A DNA stretch of 64,000 nucleotides from NCBI GenBank assembly GCA_963971425.1, contig OZ020519.1, positions 19,737,397-19,801,396 on the forward strand, in the 5' to 3' direction. Below, piece by piece: positions 21,856 to 32,582 of this stretch; position 1 is the first letter of the stretch; the number at the start of each line of letters is the position of its first letter. This DNA comes from Bryoerythrophyllum caledonicum (taxonomy: Eukaryota > Streptophyta > Bryopsida > Pottiales > Pottiaceae). Below the pieces are notes generated by a model. It worked only from the letters and a program-made list of their open reading frames with translations. It did not search any database and had not been told where the DNA came from. The position numbers and the translations under genes were made by a program.

Positions 21856-22353
21856 ATGTCTACTTTTCCATGGGAGGTTTCTGAAGAAGCATTGAGTGAC
21901 TTCTTTAGTGGTCCATATTTGTTTAGCGCCCTTTATCGTGTCTATAGAGGTGTGTATTACGGACAAGGATTTCAATTTTATGGGGCTCACCTAAAAATTG
22001 ATCAATCATTTTATGAAAAATTTGAACAACTACCCTTAGAAATTAAACAATTAATTTTAAACAAAGTATGGAGTAAGGGTGAGGGTTTTAATGAAGTAAT
22101 TGTCAAGAAAAAGACTTTATATTTAAAATATCAACTACACTACCTTTTTGCTCAATATGGTAGATTGAAACTTCAAACACAACCATTAATTTCTAGAGGC
22201 TTAGGGGCTTGGAACGGATACAAGTTTAATCAAGAAACTTATATCTTTGTTTATAGTAAACAAAACTTAGAGAGCAAAGTATTCTTTCCCGACTTCTTAT
22301 CTAAAGATCTAGAAGTTCCCGTGAGTGTAGCCTTTGATTTATTATGTATTTAA
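21856..22353 (+). CDS. Leader ORF 1 of the retrotransposon, unknown function
   Basis: ATG at 21856 (MSTFPWEVSEEALSDFF), 165 codons, AT-rich, predicted soluble, rich in Tyr, Phe and Leu. It lies between the primer binding site and gag. No known domain is recognised. It ends three bases before the next small ORF, suggesting polycistronic organisation or re-initiation. Some giant plant Ty3 elements (Ogre) carry an ORF before gag; homology to that ORF cannot be judged here. Confidence 0.55.
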   Translation: MSTFPWEVSEEALSDFFSGPYLFSALYRVYRGVYYGQGFQFYGAHLKIDQSFYEKFEQLPLEIKQLILNKVWSKGEGFNEVIVKKKTLYLKYQLHYLFAQYGRLKLQTQPLISRGLGAWNGYKFNQETYIFVYSKQNLESKVFFPDFLSKDLEVPVSVAFDLLCI

Positions 22354-22356
22354 AAA

Positions 22357-22665
22357 ATGAGTTCCTCAAATGAAACTTTTAAGGAACAACGGACCAGGTT
22401 GAAAATATTGTTAATAATTTATTCTAAAATTCAATACAATGAAGGGAAATTATTTAGACTTTTGGGGACAAAAATAGAACGTATTAAAGAAAACAACCAA
22501 CATTCCATTAATAGGAAAAAGATCATCAATAATTTTTTACAAAAATTCAATTACCCAAGAGAATTAATAATAGAACCGTTGTCACGAGAATTTAAGATAG
22601 AACCATTTATCCTGACTGATTGGCGTCACTATTGTTACCTCAATGGAGCAAATGAGAAAAATTGA
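22357..22665 (+). CDS. Leader ORF 2 (small paralogue)
   Basis: ATG at 22357 (MSSSNETFKEQRTRLKIL), 102 codons, basic. Its core, LLIIYSKIQYNEGKLFRLLG followed by TKIERIKEN, matches the plan of leader ORFs 3 and 4: helix with IxAY/IYSKI-Y, then E-IERLI. Its end overlaps the start of ORF 3 by 23 bp. Function unknown. Confidence 0.55.
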   Translation: MSSSNETFKEQRTRLKILLIIYSKIQYNEGKLFRLLGTKIERIKENNQHSINRKKIINNFLQKFNYPRELIIEPLSREFKIEPFILTDWRHYCYLNGANEKN

Positions 22666-22924
22666 ACGCCTAAATTCTAAAAGTGAAAGAAATAAGTCTC
22701 TTAAATTCTTATATGCAAGAATAGCTTATTATGAAACTTTCATTAGTCAGGATAGGAAATATTTGGATATAGTAGAAACTGAAATAGAGAGATTAATTGA
22801 ACAAGCAAAAGAATGGTTGAGTGAACTTGAGATAGGGGAATTGTTGGCATATTTGGGTTACCCCATAAATAAAGAGAAGGAATTAAACCTATCTATGGAG
22901 GCTCTCCACCTTTGTTCAAGTTAA
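22643..22924 (+). CDS. Leader ORF 3 (small paralogue)
   Basis: ATG at 22643 (MEQMRKIERLNSKSERNK), 93 codons. The middle and C-terminal part (YLDIVETEIERLIEQAKEWL, then GELLAYLGYP and MEALHLC) aligns with leader ORF 4, so the two are tandem duplicates. It looks like a small all-helical protein. No known family. Confidence 0.6.
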   Translation: MEQMRKIERLNSKSERNKSLKFLYARIAYYETFISQDRKYLDIVETEIERLIEQAKEWLSELEIGELLAYLGYPINKEKELNLSMEALHLCSS

Positions 22925-22972
22925 AGTTCTTTATAATTCCTTGAAATACCATACAAGTACCCCAATGACAAA

Positions 22973-23257
22973 ATGAACCGAGAGAGTGATCCTTTATGTA
23001 CCCCAGTTAATGGTGGGAAAATAATTAGGAGATTAATCACTACAATTTGTGCGTATCACCATATAGGACCTTATGATGGGGAATATTTGAAAATAGCCGA
23101 AAATGAGATAGATTTTTTAATAGGTATAGCCAGTGAATGGTTGGGAGAAAATGAAATGGGAGCCTTATTAACTATGTATAAGTATCCACGAAACATTGCA
23201 TGGGAAGTTGAGGGAATGAAGCTTGCAGAGGAAGCAATTTATCTTTGTTTAAATTAA
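22973..23257 (+). CDS. Leader ORF 4 (small paralogue)
   Basis: ATG at 22973 (MNRESDPLCTPVNGGK), 94 codons. YLKIAENEIDFLIGIASEWL, GALLTMYKYP and EEAIYLC correspond to the same blocks in ORF 3. Open despite lesions in gag and pol, which hints at recent function or youth. The spacer to gag is only 58 bp. Confidence 0.6.
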   Translation: MNRESDPLCTPVNGGKIIRRLITTICAYHHIGPYDGEYLKIAENEIDFLIGIASEWLGENEMGALLTMYKYPRNIAWEVEGMKLAEEAIYLCLN

Positions 23258-23315
23258 AAATTTAAAAATTAAGTTCAGAATAAGGATAAGAATAAAAAAC
23301 CTATGGGGATTACTA

Positions 23316-25686
23316 ATGTCAGGAAAAGACAAAGAGAAAAGAGAAAAACAAAAAGTCGAGAGAGCTCAACGTTATAAGAAAAGGGTAGAGAGGAAACAAC
23401 CAACTATAGTGTTAGGAGTACATAATCCTACCTTTAACACTCTTACAACTCCTTCTCCCTTCAAACTAGATGAGGAAATAGAAATAGCCTTAGAAAAGGC
23501 AATGAGACAAACAAAAAGGGAGACAACATATAAAACACTACCCGATCCTCCAAATTCTCCTCAGTCAGACACAAAGACACTACAATTTACCCCAGAAGAG
23601 TTAGTATTTGCAGCATTAAAAAATCCTAGGAAGAAATATATAGGAAAAAGAAAAGATAAAAAATATACCAGTCACTCTTGTTGTTCTAGTAGCCCGGAAG
23701 AAGTAAATTGGGAGACCCAAAGTGAGAAGGTTTGGTCTAAATCCTTAGAAAAGGAAGGATCCTCAGAAGAGGAAGAAGTGGATGAAAAACCTAACATTCA
23801 TGATCAACAACTTGATGAGTTAAAGCGATTGTTTAGAACCCCCATACCCCAATCTTTAATAAATCGTACATATGAAGTAGATAACTCCTCAAACCAAATA
23901 AACTTTGAAACTCCCTATCCAAGTCCTTTTGCCCAAGAATTTGAGTCAAAATTGGAAATATCAATATTTACTCATAGTAAAGCAAAAGAATCTATTGACC
24001 ATTTTCTGAATGATAGACCATTGGAAAATGAAGAAGAAAAGCATAAGTTTCGCAAGGAGTTATTAGAAGCTTTTAGCCAAATTCTTAGACCTACCACTTT
24101 AAACTTTGACATACAAGAAAAGATTGACCAATCTAGTGTGGAAGGAGAGGAATTTAAGTATAATCCTATTAAAGAGGAAAAGTTAGATGTAGGTGAGCAA
24201 AGTGAGCCTAAAGAAGGTGAAAGTTTATTTAATAGTGAAAGTAAAGAAGAAGAGCACTCAGAACCACCAGTGCAAGAAGAGAGTCCAGCTGGACTCTCTT
24301 CACATACTTTTGGGAGGACTTCTCCTTTTGACTCTTCTTCTGCTAGTTCTACCTCTAGCAGGTCCTCATTATCCTCACCACCTTCAACCCCTCCTACTCC
24401 TAACAACCCTTTGGTTAATGCCCTTATTATGGCGCATCATAGGATGCTTAATATAGCTCCATCTTCCTATATTCTATGGTGATTTGGGAGAAGATCCAGA
24501 TTCCTACTTGGAAAGATTTCAAGTAGTAGCAATAGCTAATAATTTAGCAATTGATAAGTATATCACTAGTTTTTCTGGTAATTTACTAGGGGAAGCTCAA
24601 AGGTGGTATGCAGCATTAGATCCTCAACCAATAAACTGGGATGCTTTAAAAGAAGCATTTTTGACCAGGTTTAGACCCCAGTCTTATCATAATACTTTGC
24701 AGGATTAGTTGCAAAGTTTTCAAATGTATCCCACAGAAACTATAGCCGGATATTATATTCGGCTTAGAAACTTATTGAATAGATGGCGAGATCATAATAT
24801 GCCAGAAGCATGGATCACTAATACCTTTACCAGAGGTTTATTAGATCCTATGTGTATATACCAGGTTAAACTTTCCAACCCGGCAAATTTAAATGCAGCA
24901 TATGAAGCTGCTAGAAATTGGGAAGCTGCTATGCAGCGATCTAATATGTTGTTACAAACAAAAAGGATTCCATATCAGGATCCATATCTTTTGCCTGTAA
25001 CTACTCAATATGGGATGGATAATAGTGGAAGAGATTATTATTCTAGGTCAATATCTAGTCAACCCCAATTAACTATACAAGGACCACCTCATCCTATAGA
25101 GCAACAACTTGCGTTGATGCCTCCAAGTCATGAGGAAAATGAGCTCCAAGCCTTACAAAAACAATTTAGAGAATTGTCAGTCCAAGTTAATGAAGGTAGA
25201 AATAAGCGACCTAAGGCTACTAATCAACGAACTAATATTTGGTGTAGTAATTGTAAGGGACATGGACACTTGGCCACCGAGTGTAAATATCCAATAGGAG
25301 GAACACCTAAGCTTAAATGTGCTTATTGCGGTGCAAAGGGCCATGATATAACTATTTGTAGAAATATCAAGAAAGTAAAGGCCCTAGTACAAGAGCAACC
25401 TTCTCAAAATAATAACCAAAAACAACCTTATAGAATTACATCCAAACAACCTTTTACCAGACCAGGAAACAATAATAACCATCCGAGAGGAAATAATGGT
25501 TATAGTCAACACCAAGTTTGGAGAGGACCTAACCAAGATAGAAACAAAGAAGTAGTATGTTATAGATGTCGAGAGCCAGGTCATTATTCTAGGGAATGCA
25601 CAAATGCACGCCAACAAGTTGGTTTTAATCCCTTATGTGGAGATGTGGGCAAACGGGGCATGTTTCTACCTTTTGCACAGCCATAA
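23316..25686 (+). pseudogene. gag with long acidic N-terminal extension; one frameshift and one stop
   Basis: Start ATG 23316. The first ~385 codons are charged, Ser/Glu-rich and low in recognisable structure. The frame must shift near 24460-24475 to reach the gag core (GEDPDSYLERF at about 24488; EAQRWYAALDP; TRFRPQS). A TAG interrupts at 24706-24708, after which the core continues (AGYYIRLRNLLNRW). Three CCHC zinc knuckles follow at about 25243 (CSNCKGHGHLATEC), 25318 (CAYCGAKGHDITIC) and 25558 (CYRCREPGHYSREC). A fourth continues only in the pol frame. The protein would form the virus-like particle and bind the RNA. Confidence 0.8.
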
Positions 25687-28600
25687 TGACTGAGTTTCCT
25701 AATGTTAGGAAACAAGTTCAAATTCAAGAAGTAGAGTCTTCTAATACTAGAAATGTAAACTATATGGCAATTGATACACCTCAAGATGTCTTTATCACGA
25801 GATCACAAGCCCAGAAGGCCCTTGAAAAAGAACTCGTTAGTAGTTCAGAGAGTGATTATAGCAAAGTAAAACTTAATCCTGTGCTTGCTAGAAATATGCC
25901 AACTATACTAAAAAGACCAGAAATTCTTAAACCATCACCACAATTAATAGAAATAACAAATAGTGATTCTCAGGAAAATCCTACTCAAGTACCTATAATA
26001 CCTTCTTCGCCAGAAAAAGTTGTACCTATAATTCCAAATGTGGAAAAACCAAGTACTTCCATGAAACCGTTGGAACAACCTACTTTTTATAAGCCTTCAA
26101 AAAAGATAATGAAAGAATCATCTATGTCTTTAAAAAAGAGAAAACATAATAGAATTATGAGATTAGCAGTGGGTATGCATCCATATGATATTCTCACAGA
26201 TTTAGATAGATTACAACCTCAAATTTCTTTGAGACAATTACTTGCATTGTCACCTTATTGTAAGAATGAGTTAACCTCTTCTCTAATTAGAAAGAGAGCA
26301 AAAATACAAGAGGAGGACAATGTTAAAAAAACTAAACAAAAAATAAATAAGGAAACAAGTAAATCTCAACCCGAAATTGTGAACGTTCATGATATCTCTC
26401 TAGATCCAGGTGCACCTACAGTCGATGAAATTATAGATGGAACTTTAATTGATGGAGTCCAAATTGATAGTGGGAGTAGTGTCAACCTTATGAGTGTTGA
26501 TACTATGGAAGAGTTAGGCATAACTAACATAGCACCTACTCCTATTATTTTAAGAATGGCCGATCAAAATAGAGTCAAACCTTTGGGAAAATTGATACAA
26601 TTAAATACAATAATTGGTGGAATTGATTATAAAATTGACTATATTGTCTTTAAGGTGAGTGAGTCTATTTTCACATATCCTATTATCCTTGGCAGACCTT
26701 GGTTGTCATTAGCTAAAGCCAAGGACGATTGGGGCAAGGGAACTTTGACAATTGGGAAGGGCAAAAGTAAAATTATTCTTCCCATGTTTCCTGCAAACTA
26801 TCATGGTGAGACTCAAGATGATGCTTCAGATTGGACTACTGATTCAAACTCAGAATCTGAGCCTGAAGATACTAATGTTATCCAGGACATGCCTACGTTT
26901 AAAGGTTTAAGTCCTGGAGAGTATTTTGTCCCTCCTAGTCAAGTTGATGACTCGGATGCAGCTATTGAAGCATGGCAAAATGCTCCTATTTTTAACATTA
27001 CTACTGAGGGAGAGTCAGATAAGAAAATTCCTAATGTGTCAGACTCGGATGAGTTGCTAGGTGATAAGAAAACACCTAATGTTCGACCTTTAGTAAAAAA
27101 TACTATAGAAATAAATTTAGGCACTACGGAAGATCTTAAGCCTATTAAAATATATGATGAATTAAGTTCTAAAGAATATGAAGAATGGTTGGAATTCTTT
27201 AAGAAGGAGAAAGATGCCTTTGCTTGGACTTATAAAGATTTGAAAGGCATACCTCCTGATGTTTGTCAACATCGAATTATCCTAGAAGCGGATGCTAAAC
27301 CTATTAGGCAAAGGCAATATAGGATGAACCCAAAGTATTCTCTAATGGTTAAAGAGGAAATTGATAAATTACTGGAGTGTAATTTCATTTATCCCGTGCC
27401 ATTTAGTGAGTGGGTGTCACCTATTGTCATAGTACCTAAAAAGAATGGTAAGATCCATGTTTGTCTGGATTTTCGCCAGTTGAATAAAGCCACTAAGAAA
27501 GATTTCTTTCCTTTACCATTTTCTGATGCAGTCCTAGATGGCGTAGCGGGTCATGAGTGTTATTCCTTCCTTGATGGATTCTCAGGTTATAATCAAGTGC
27601 AAATTGCCCCAGAAGATAAACCATTGACCACTTTCACTACGGACTGGGGGACTTTTGCATATAATGTCATGCCATTTGGATTGTGCAATGCTCCGGCAAC
27701 ATTCCAAAGAGTTATGACTCAAGCCTTCACAAAATACCTTAGAAAATTTATGGAGATATTTTTAGATGATTTTTGTGTGTTTGGTTCTAAGAAAGATCAT
27801 GCACAAAATTTAAAGAAATGTTTTGATCAATGTAGAAAGTATGGCATCTCCATAAATGCTGCTAAGTCTGAGTTTGCCACTGTATGTGGTAAATTATTAG
27901 GTCATGTTGTTTCAAAAGAGGGAATATCGGTTGACCCAGACAAAGTAGACATTATTATTGAAATGGAAATTCCCAAACATCTCACGGGACTAAAAGGCTT
28001 TCTAGGTGCAACAGGTTATTATAGAAGATTTATTTATAAGTTTGCTTTTATAGCAGCACCTTTGAATGTCTTAACAAAACAAACTTTACTACCGGGGGTA
28101 TGGACAGATGATTGCACTAAAGCTTTTAACAAGTTAAAACGTCGTCTTAGTAAAGCACCTGTTCTAATTCCCCCAGATTGGACAAAATCCTTTGAAGTAT
28201 ATGTTGATGCTTCTAATATGGCAATTGGAAGTGTGTTAAGCCAGAAAGATTCCAAAGGTCATGATAGACCAATTTACTTTGCAAGTAGACAGTTGAGTGC
28301 CCCAGAAAGGAACTATTTTGTAATTGAAAGAGAAGGTCTTGGCATGATTTTCTCTGTTAAAAAATATAGACATTATTTATTGGGATATAAATTCACTTTT
28401 CATATTGATCATGATGCCTTGAAGTATATGATCAATAAGCCTCAATTAAGTGGTCGAATTGCAAGATGGGTTTTATTATTACAAGAGTTTGATTTTACCA
28501 TTAATGTCAGACCGGGGAAAATACATCAAAATACAGATTTTTTATCAAGACTTAGTGAGACTATAAATCCACAGTCCATAGATGATAACTTTCCAGATGC

Positions 28601-29903
28601 ACACATCTTTTCTGTTAAAGAGGGTGTGGAGGTACTTGATGTAATTCCAAAAGAATATGCCGACATCATCTACTATTTAACTAAGGCTACTTTTCCTATT
28701 GAATACACTAGCAAAGATAAAATTAAACTAGTCCATCAATCTTTGCCTTACACCATGATTAGTGGTGTTCTCTATAAGAGAGGCAAAGATGATGTACTTC
28801 GACGATGTGTAAATCCTAGTGAAGTGTCAATGATTTTAGTAGGATGTCATGATGATGTCTGTGGAGGGCATTTTGCGGGTTGGGCTACAGCTCAAAAAGC
28901 ATTGCGAGCAGGCTGTTGGTGGCCCACTCTTTTTGCCGATGCCACTAATTATGTTAAAAAATGTGATCCTTGCCAGCGAGTTGGTAAACCGACAGCCACT
29001 AAGGCTATGCCATTAACACCAATTTTAGCACAAATTCCTTTTGAAAAATGGGGAATTGACTTTGTAGGTCCCATTAAACCATCTAGTCGTGAGGGTCAAA
29101 AATGCTACATCTTGGTTGCAACCGAATATGTGACTAAGTGGGTAGAGGCCCTTGCCACTAGAAATGATGACGCATACACTGTGGCAAAATTCATTTATGA
29201 ACATATCATCACTAGGTTTGGGTGTCCAAAAGAAATTGTAAGTGATAGAGGGACTCATTTCATCAATGATACTATTGAGAAAATGTTGCAAAAGTATTTT
29301 ATTAAGCACCGTAAGTCGTCACCCTATCACCCTAGAGCTAATGGACAGACTGAGAAGTCTAATGGTATTCTCTGCAAGATTATCACTAAGACATTACAAG
29401 GCAATGCATCTAATTGGGATTATGAGTTGAATAATCCATGATGGGCATATAGATGTACAATAAAAACTACAACTCAAGCAACCCCTTTCCAATTAGTCTA
29501 TGGATTGGAAGCTATGCTCCCGATAGAAGTGGCATTACCTTCTCTATGCGTGGCAATTTCTGAAAGATTGGATGATGAACAATCTCTAAGAGAAAGATTA
29601 GATAATCTAGAACGTCTAGATGAAATTAGAGGTCAAGCCTACATGAATATGGAAGCTATACAAAAACAAAGGAAAACTTATTATGATAGTAAATTACAAC
29701 CAAAAACTCTAAAAGAAAATGATTTAGTCTTACTCTATGACAGTCGATTCCAGAAATTTCCAGGAAAATTTAAAATGAGATGGTTTGGACCATACAAAAT
29801 ACTTAAATCTTATCCTAATGGTTCTGTGGAATTACAAGATTTTGCAGGTAATGTGCATGCAACACGCTATAATGGCTACAGGCTCAAAAAGTATATAACT
29901 TGA
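25635..29903 (+). pseudogene. pol: protease, reverse transcriptase, RNase H, integrase; one stop
   Basis: The frame overlaps gag by 52 bp and starts inside the fourth zinc knuckle. The aspartic protease active site QIDSGSSVNLMS is at about residue 276. The reverse transcriptase (about residues 555-750) has the catalytic block FLDDF rather than the usual YxDD. RNase H starts near residue 855 (YVDASNMAIGSVLS). The integrase has its HHCC finger at about 1070-1115 and a D,D35E triad (WGIDFVG, SDRGTHF, GQTEKSN). A TGA stop at 29439-29441 cuts the integrase C-terminal part, which stays open to 29903 and shows the GPYKILK segment seen in Ty3 integrases. No chromodomain follows. Confidence 0.88.
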
Positions 29904-31434
29904 GGGCAAGTTTCCTTTTAGAGAGGGGGGCTACACCCCTACTTAAAGGAAATTTTAAGAAAATCTTAAGAAAAAGTTTTTAAGTAGTCCGGAACGACAC
30001 TAAACTACCAAAGGGAAAGTGTAAAATTTTGTGTTTTAAGTCATAGTTAATTTATGATCATTCATAAAAAATATTCACAAAAAACTTTCTTGAGAGAAAC
30101 CTTGTCATAAGGTATTATTGAAAAAATAAAATTCAAAAATAAAAATTCTTAAGAGCTAAATCATTTTGCATAAAGGAACAGTACTTAAGAAGTCATCTCA
30201 AGTTAAGTCACAGAATTAAGGTCATAAGTGTGATATTATGTCAGTTGTCTTAAAGAACTTCAGTGCTCTTTAAGACACAGCTGTTTTAAGGAACTTAAGC
30301 CGTCTTCAAGCACTCAAGAGATGTCAAATCTACAGTTGCCTTAAGAACTCAAAATAGTCTTAAAGACACAGTTGTCTTAAGAACTTGAGTGTCTTATTTG
30401 TGAGGATGTAAGAAATCCAGTTGTCTTAAGAACTTGAGTGAACACCTTAAGGCAGTAAGTCTGGGGTTGTCCCTGAAGTTCATCTTAAAAAGTAAAATTG
30501 TGAGACAATAATAAACTTAAGCAAGGAGATGCCTTAAGACAGAAGTAAGCCGAAGCAAATTATGGAAAATGGAAAAACTTAAGAAAATAAAAATGATGAT
30601 TAAGTTGGTAGGAAATCTGTGAGAAGCGACCTTGTCATAAAGTGGAGAAATCTCATCATGTTGAAAGATCAAACTAAAGTGACATGGAAGGGACAAAAGT
30701 GGACACTTCACTCGAGGGAACAATAATCAATCACGTCAAAAAGATCATTGCAATGACTTGAAAAACGTGATGATAAGGACGAGTGGGGACGGGACTTAAA
30801 ACCAAGTGGCAAAACTTGATGAGCCGTTAAGAAAACAAGCTCCCAAACTTGGCTATGGCTCATTAGAGAGTATTCACAAGTGCATTGTTCAGTCGCTGAA
30901 ACAGAAGTTGAGAGGACAGTTGCATTGTTGAGAGTTGGAGTGTATCGTGAAGAATTGTTACAAGTCGTGAGTTTGGTGGCTCTGTATTCGGGAAGCGAGG
31001 TGTCACCAAGACCAGAGAAGAAGTTGTCACACTTTTGCTGGTAAGTTCGTCGTTAAGTTATTCTAAATGTGAGTTCACAGAACAGAGGATTGTTGAATTA
31101 TGCCTTTTCGTGGTGAATGAGGTTGCTTAAGACCGCAGAATTTATCTGATCTTCCTTGCCAAGGTGCGAAATTAATGGAATAGAATTTACTGAGAGTAGA
31201 TAACTATCTACGAGAGTAAAATCAGAAGAGTTTGTTAAGGAAAATCAAGAAACGGCATAACCGTTGTAACCACTTTGCATGTAATCTTCAGACATAAGTC
31301 TGCACAGATGAAAGGAAATTCTATGAGTGTAGATGCATGTTTTAAAAGTGTTTTGTAGCGTGAAGAAGACTGCGCAAAGGAAGTAGACATTGTAGGGAGA
31401 AGAACTCTGTTTTCTTGCTAAAAACAGGTGCAAA
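29904..31434 (+). other. Non-coding region between pol and the accessory ORF, CTTAAG-rich
   Basis: No supported gene. At least ten CTTAAG palindromes lie between 29960 and 30580, mostly as GTCTTAAGAAC or close variants. The segment from 30840 to 31430 is less repetitive and may hold the promoter or splice acceptor for the downstream ORF. Confidence 0.55.
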
Positions 31435-32424
31435 ATGGTGAATCCAAATTCACAGAGTGGCGTTGGTTGTAAGAGAACAGCAGACAGAGAAATCAAGATG
31501 AGCCAGAAACGGAAGACGAAGAAGGATTTCGAGATCGACCCTTCTCCGCTGAGGGAGTTGCCAAAGAAGGTGTATGAGGGCAACCACAAGAATTTGGAGA
31601 AGGCAAGTCTCCTGCAATTCATCGAGCAGCAATGGCCGGAGGCGGATCTACCGCGAGTGCTGGCCTTCATGCTGAGCTCCAAGCGGGGCGCACAAGACGA
31701 ATTTTTGATCAATGGTGAAGTGGTTCGCTTCGACGTAGAGGTCGTCCAGCAGCATTGCCCAAGCTTGCCAGAGACGGGACCTACGCTGGTGGGATTGCCT
31801 TTGTTAACCAAGACTGAGCTCAGTCGGGTGTTCGAGAGGCCAGACGACGCCAAGGTGGGACGGGGATATTCGATCAGGAAGGCCAAGGCTTCGTGGAAGG
31901 AATGGCTGAAATTTATCAACCTTCGACTCTTGATGGCTTTTGATGGAACGGAGGTATTATCACCCAGCGCATTGGCTGCAGCGTACAAGAGCTGGAATGG
32001 AGAGCGACTCAACTGGTCCAAGATCATGTACGCGCATCTCCGACTGGAGCTAGCAGGGAAGAATACCCGCCACAACATCTTCTTCCATGGGACCACGTAC
32101 TTCTCAGCAATCTGTCCCCCACTGAAGAAGAGCTTGACTGGAGGAGCACAGGAGGTGGAAGAAGAATCAGGGAGGAGTGCCAAGAAGAAGAGATTGCGCA
32201 AGATGGTGGAGGAACCGGAGGAAGAAGAGGAACCGGAAGAGGCTTCTGAAGAAGAAGAAGACGTAGGAGATGAAGATATGACCAGTCCAGCAAGGGAGGA
32301 CGCAGAAGAGGAGACGCCAGGGTCACCTGAAGCCCCTGCACCAGCGAAAGACAAGGGGAAAAAACCGTTAGCGGAAGTGCAGAAGAAGAAGGTGAAGCCC
32401 TCGATCTCCACTGGAGGTGTCTAG
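31435..32424 (+). CDS. Retrotransposon accessory ORF with plant transposon-protein-like domain
   Basis: ATG 31435, 329 codons. Residues about 45-215 follow the plan of the 'putative plant transposon protein' domain known from plant Ty3 accessory ORFs: FLINGEVVRFDVEVV, a LTKTEL block, WKEWLKFINLRLL, then WSKIMYAHLRLEL and FFHGTTYFSAICPP. The C-terminal third is acidic and low-complexity (Glu/Pro/Ala-rich) with basic clusters. Its base composition is GC-richer than gag/pol, as is that of the next ORF, suggesting a different origin. It ends in TAG at 32422-32424, where the frame changes relative to the coiled-coil region. The antisense frame 31245-32411 is a shadow. Confidence 0.6.
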   Translation: MVNPNSQSGVGCKRTADREIKMSQKRKTKKDFEIDPSPLRELPKKVYEGNHKNLEKASLLQFIEQQWPEADLPRVLAFMLSSKRGAQDEFLINGEVVRFDVEVVQQHCPSLPETGPTLVGLPLLTKTELSRVFERPDDAKVGRGYSIRKAKASWKEWLKFINLRLLMAFDGTEVLSPSALAAAYKSWNGERLNWSKIMYAHLRLELAGKNTRHNIFFHGTTYFSAICPPLKKSLTGGAQEVEEESGRSAKKKRLRKMVEEPEEEEEPEEASEEEEDVGDEDMTSPAREDAEEETPGSPEAPAPAKDKGKKPLAEVQKKKVKPSISTGGV

Positions 32425-32582
32425 AGTATCACCTCAGGATAGGAACCACGTCCACCAGCAGCAGCGAAGCTGTCCAAGACACCATCCAAGCAGATTATTC
32501 CGTACGCTGCTCCCGAGGTTGCCACAATGGAGGACCCTGAAGATGAAGCTCCTACCAAGCAAACAAGAAGAAATCGCAGGGA

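Noticed and set aside
31245..32411. 388-codon minus-strand ORF opposite the accessory gene
   Set aside because: Ser/Leu-rich antisense shadow of the Glu/Lys-rich sense ORF; the sense strand has the recognisable domain and follows pol.
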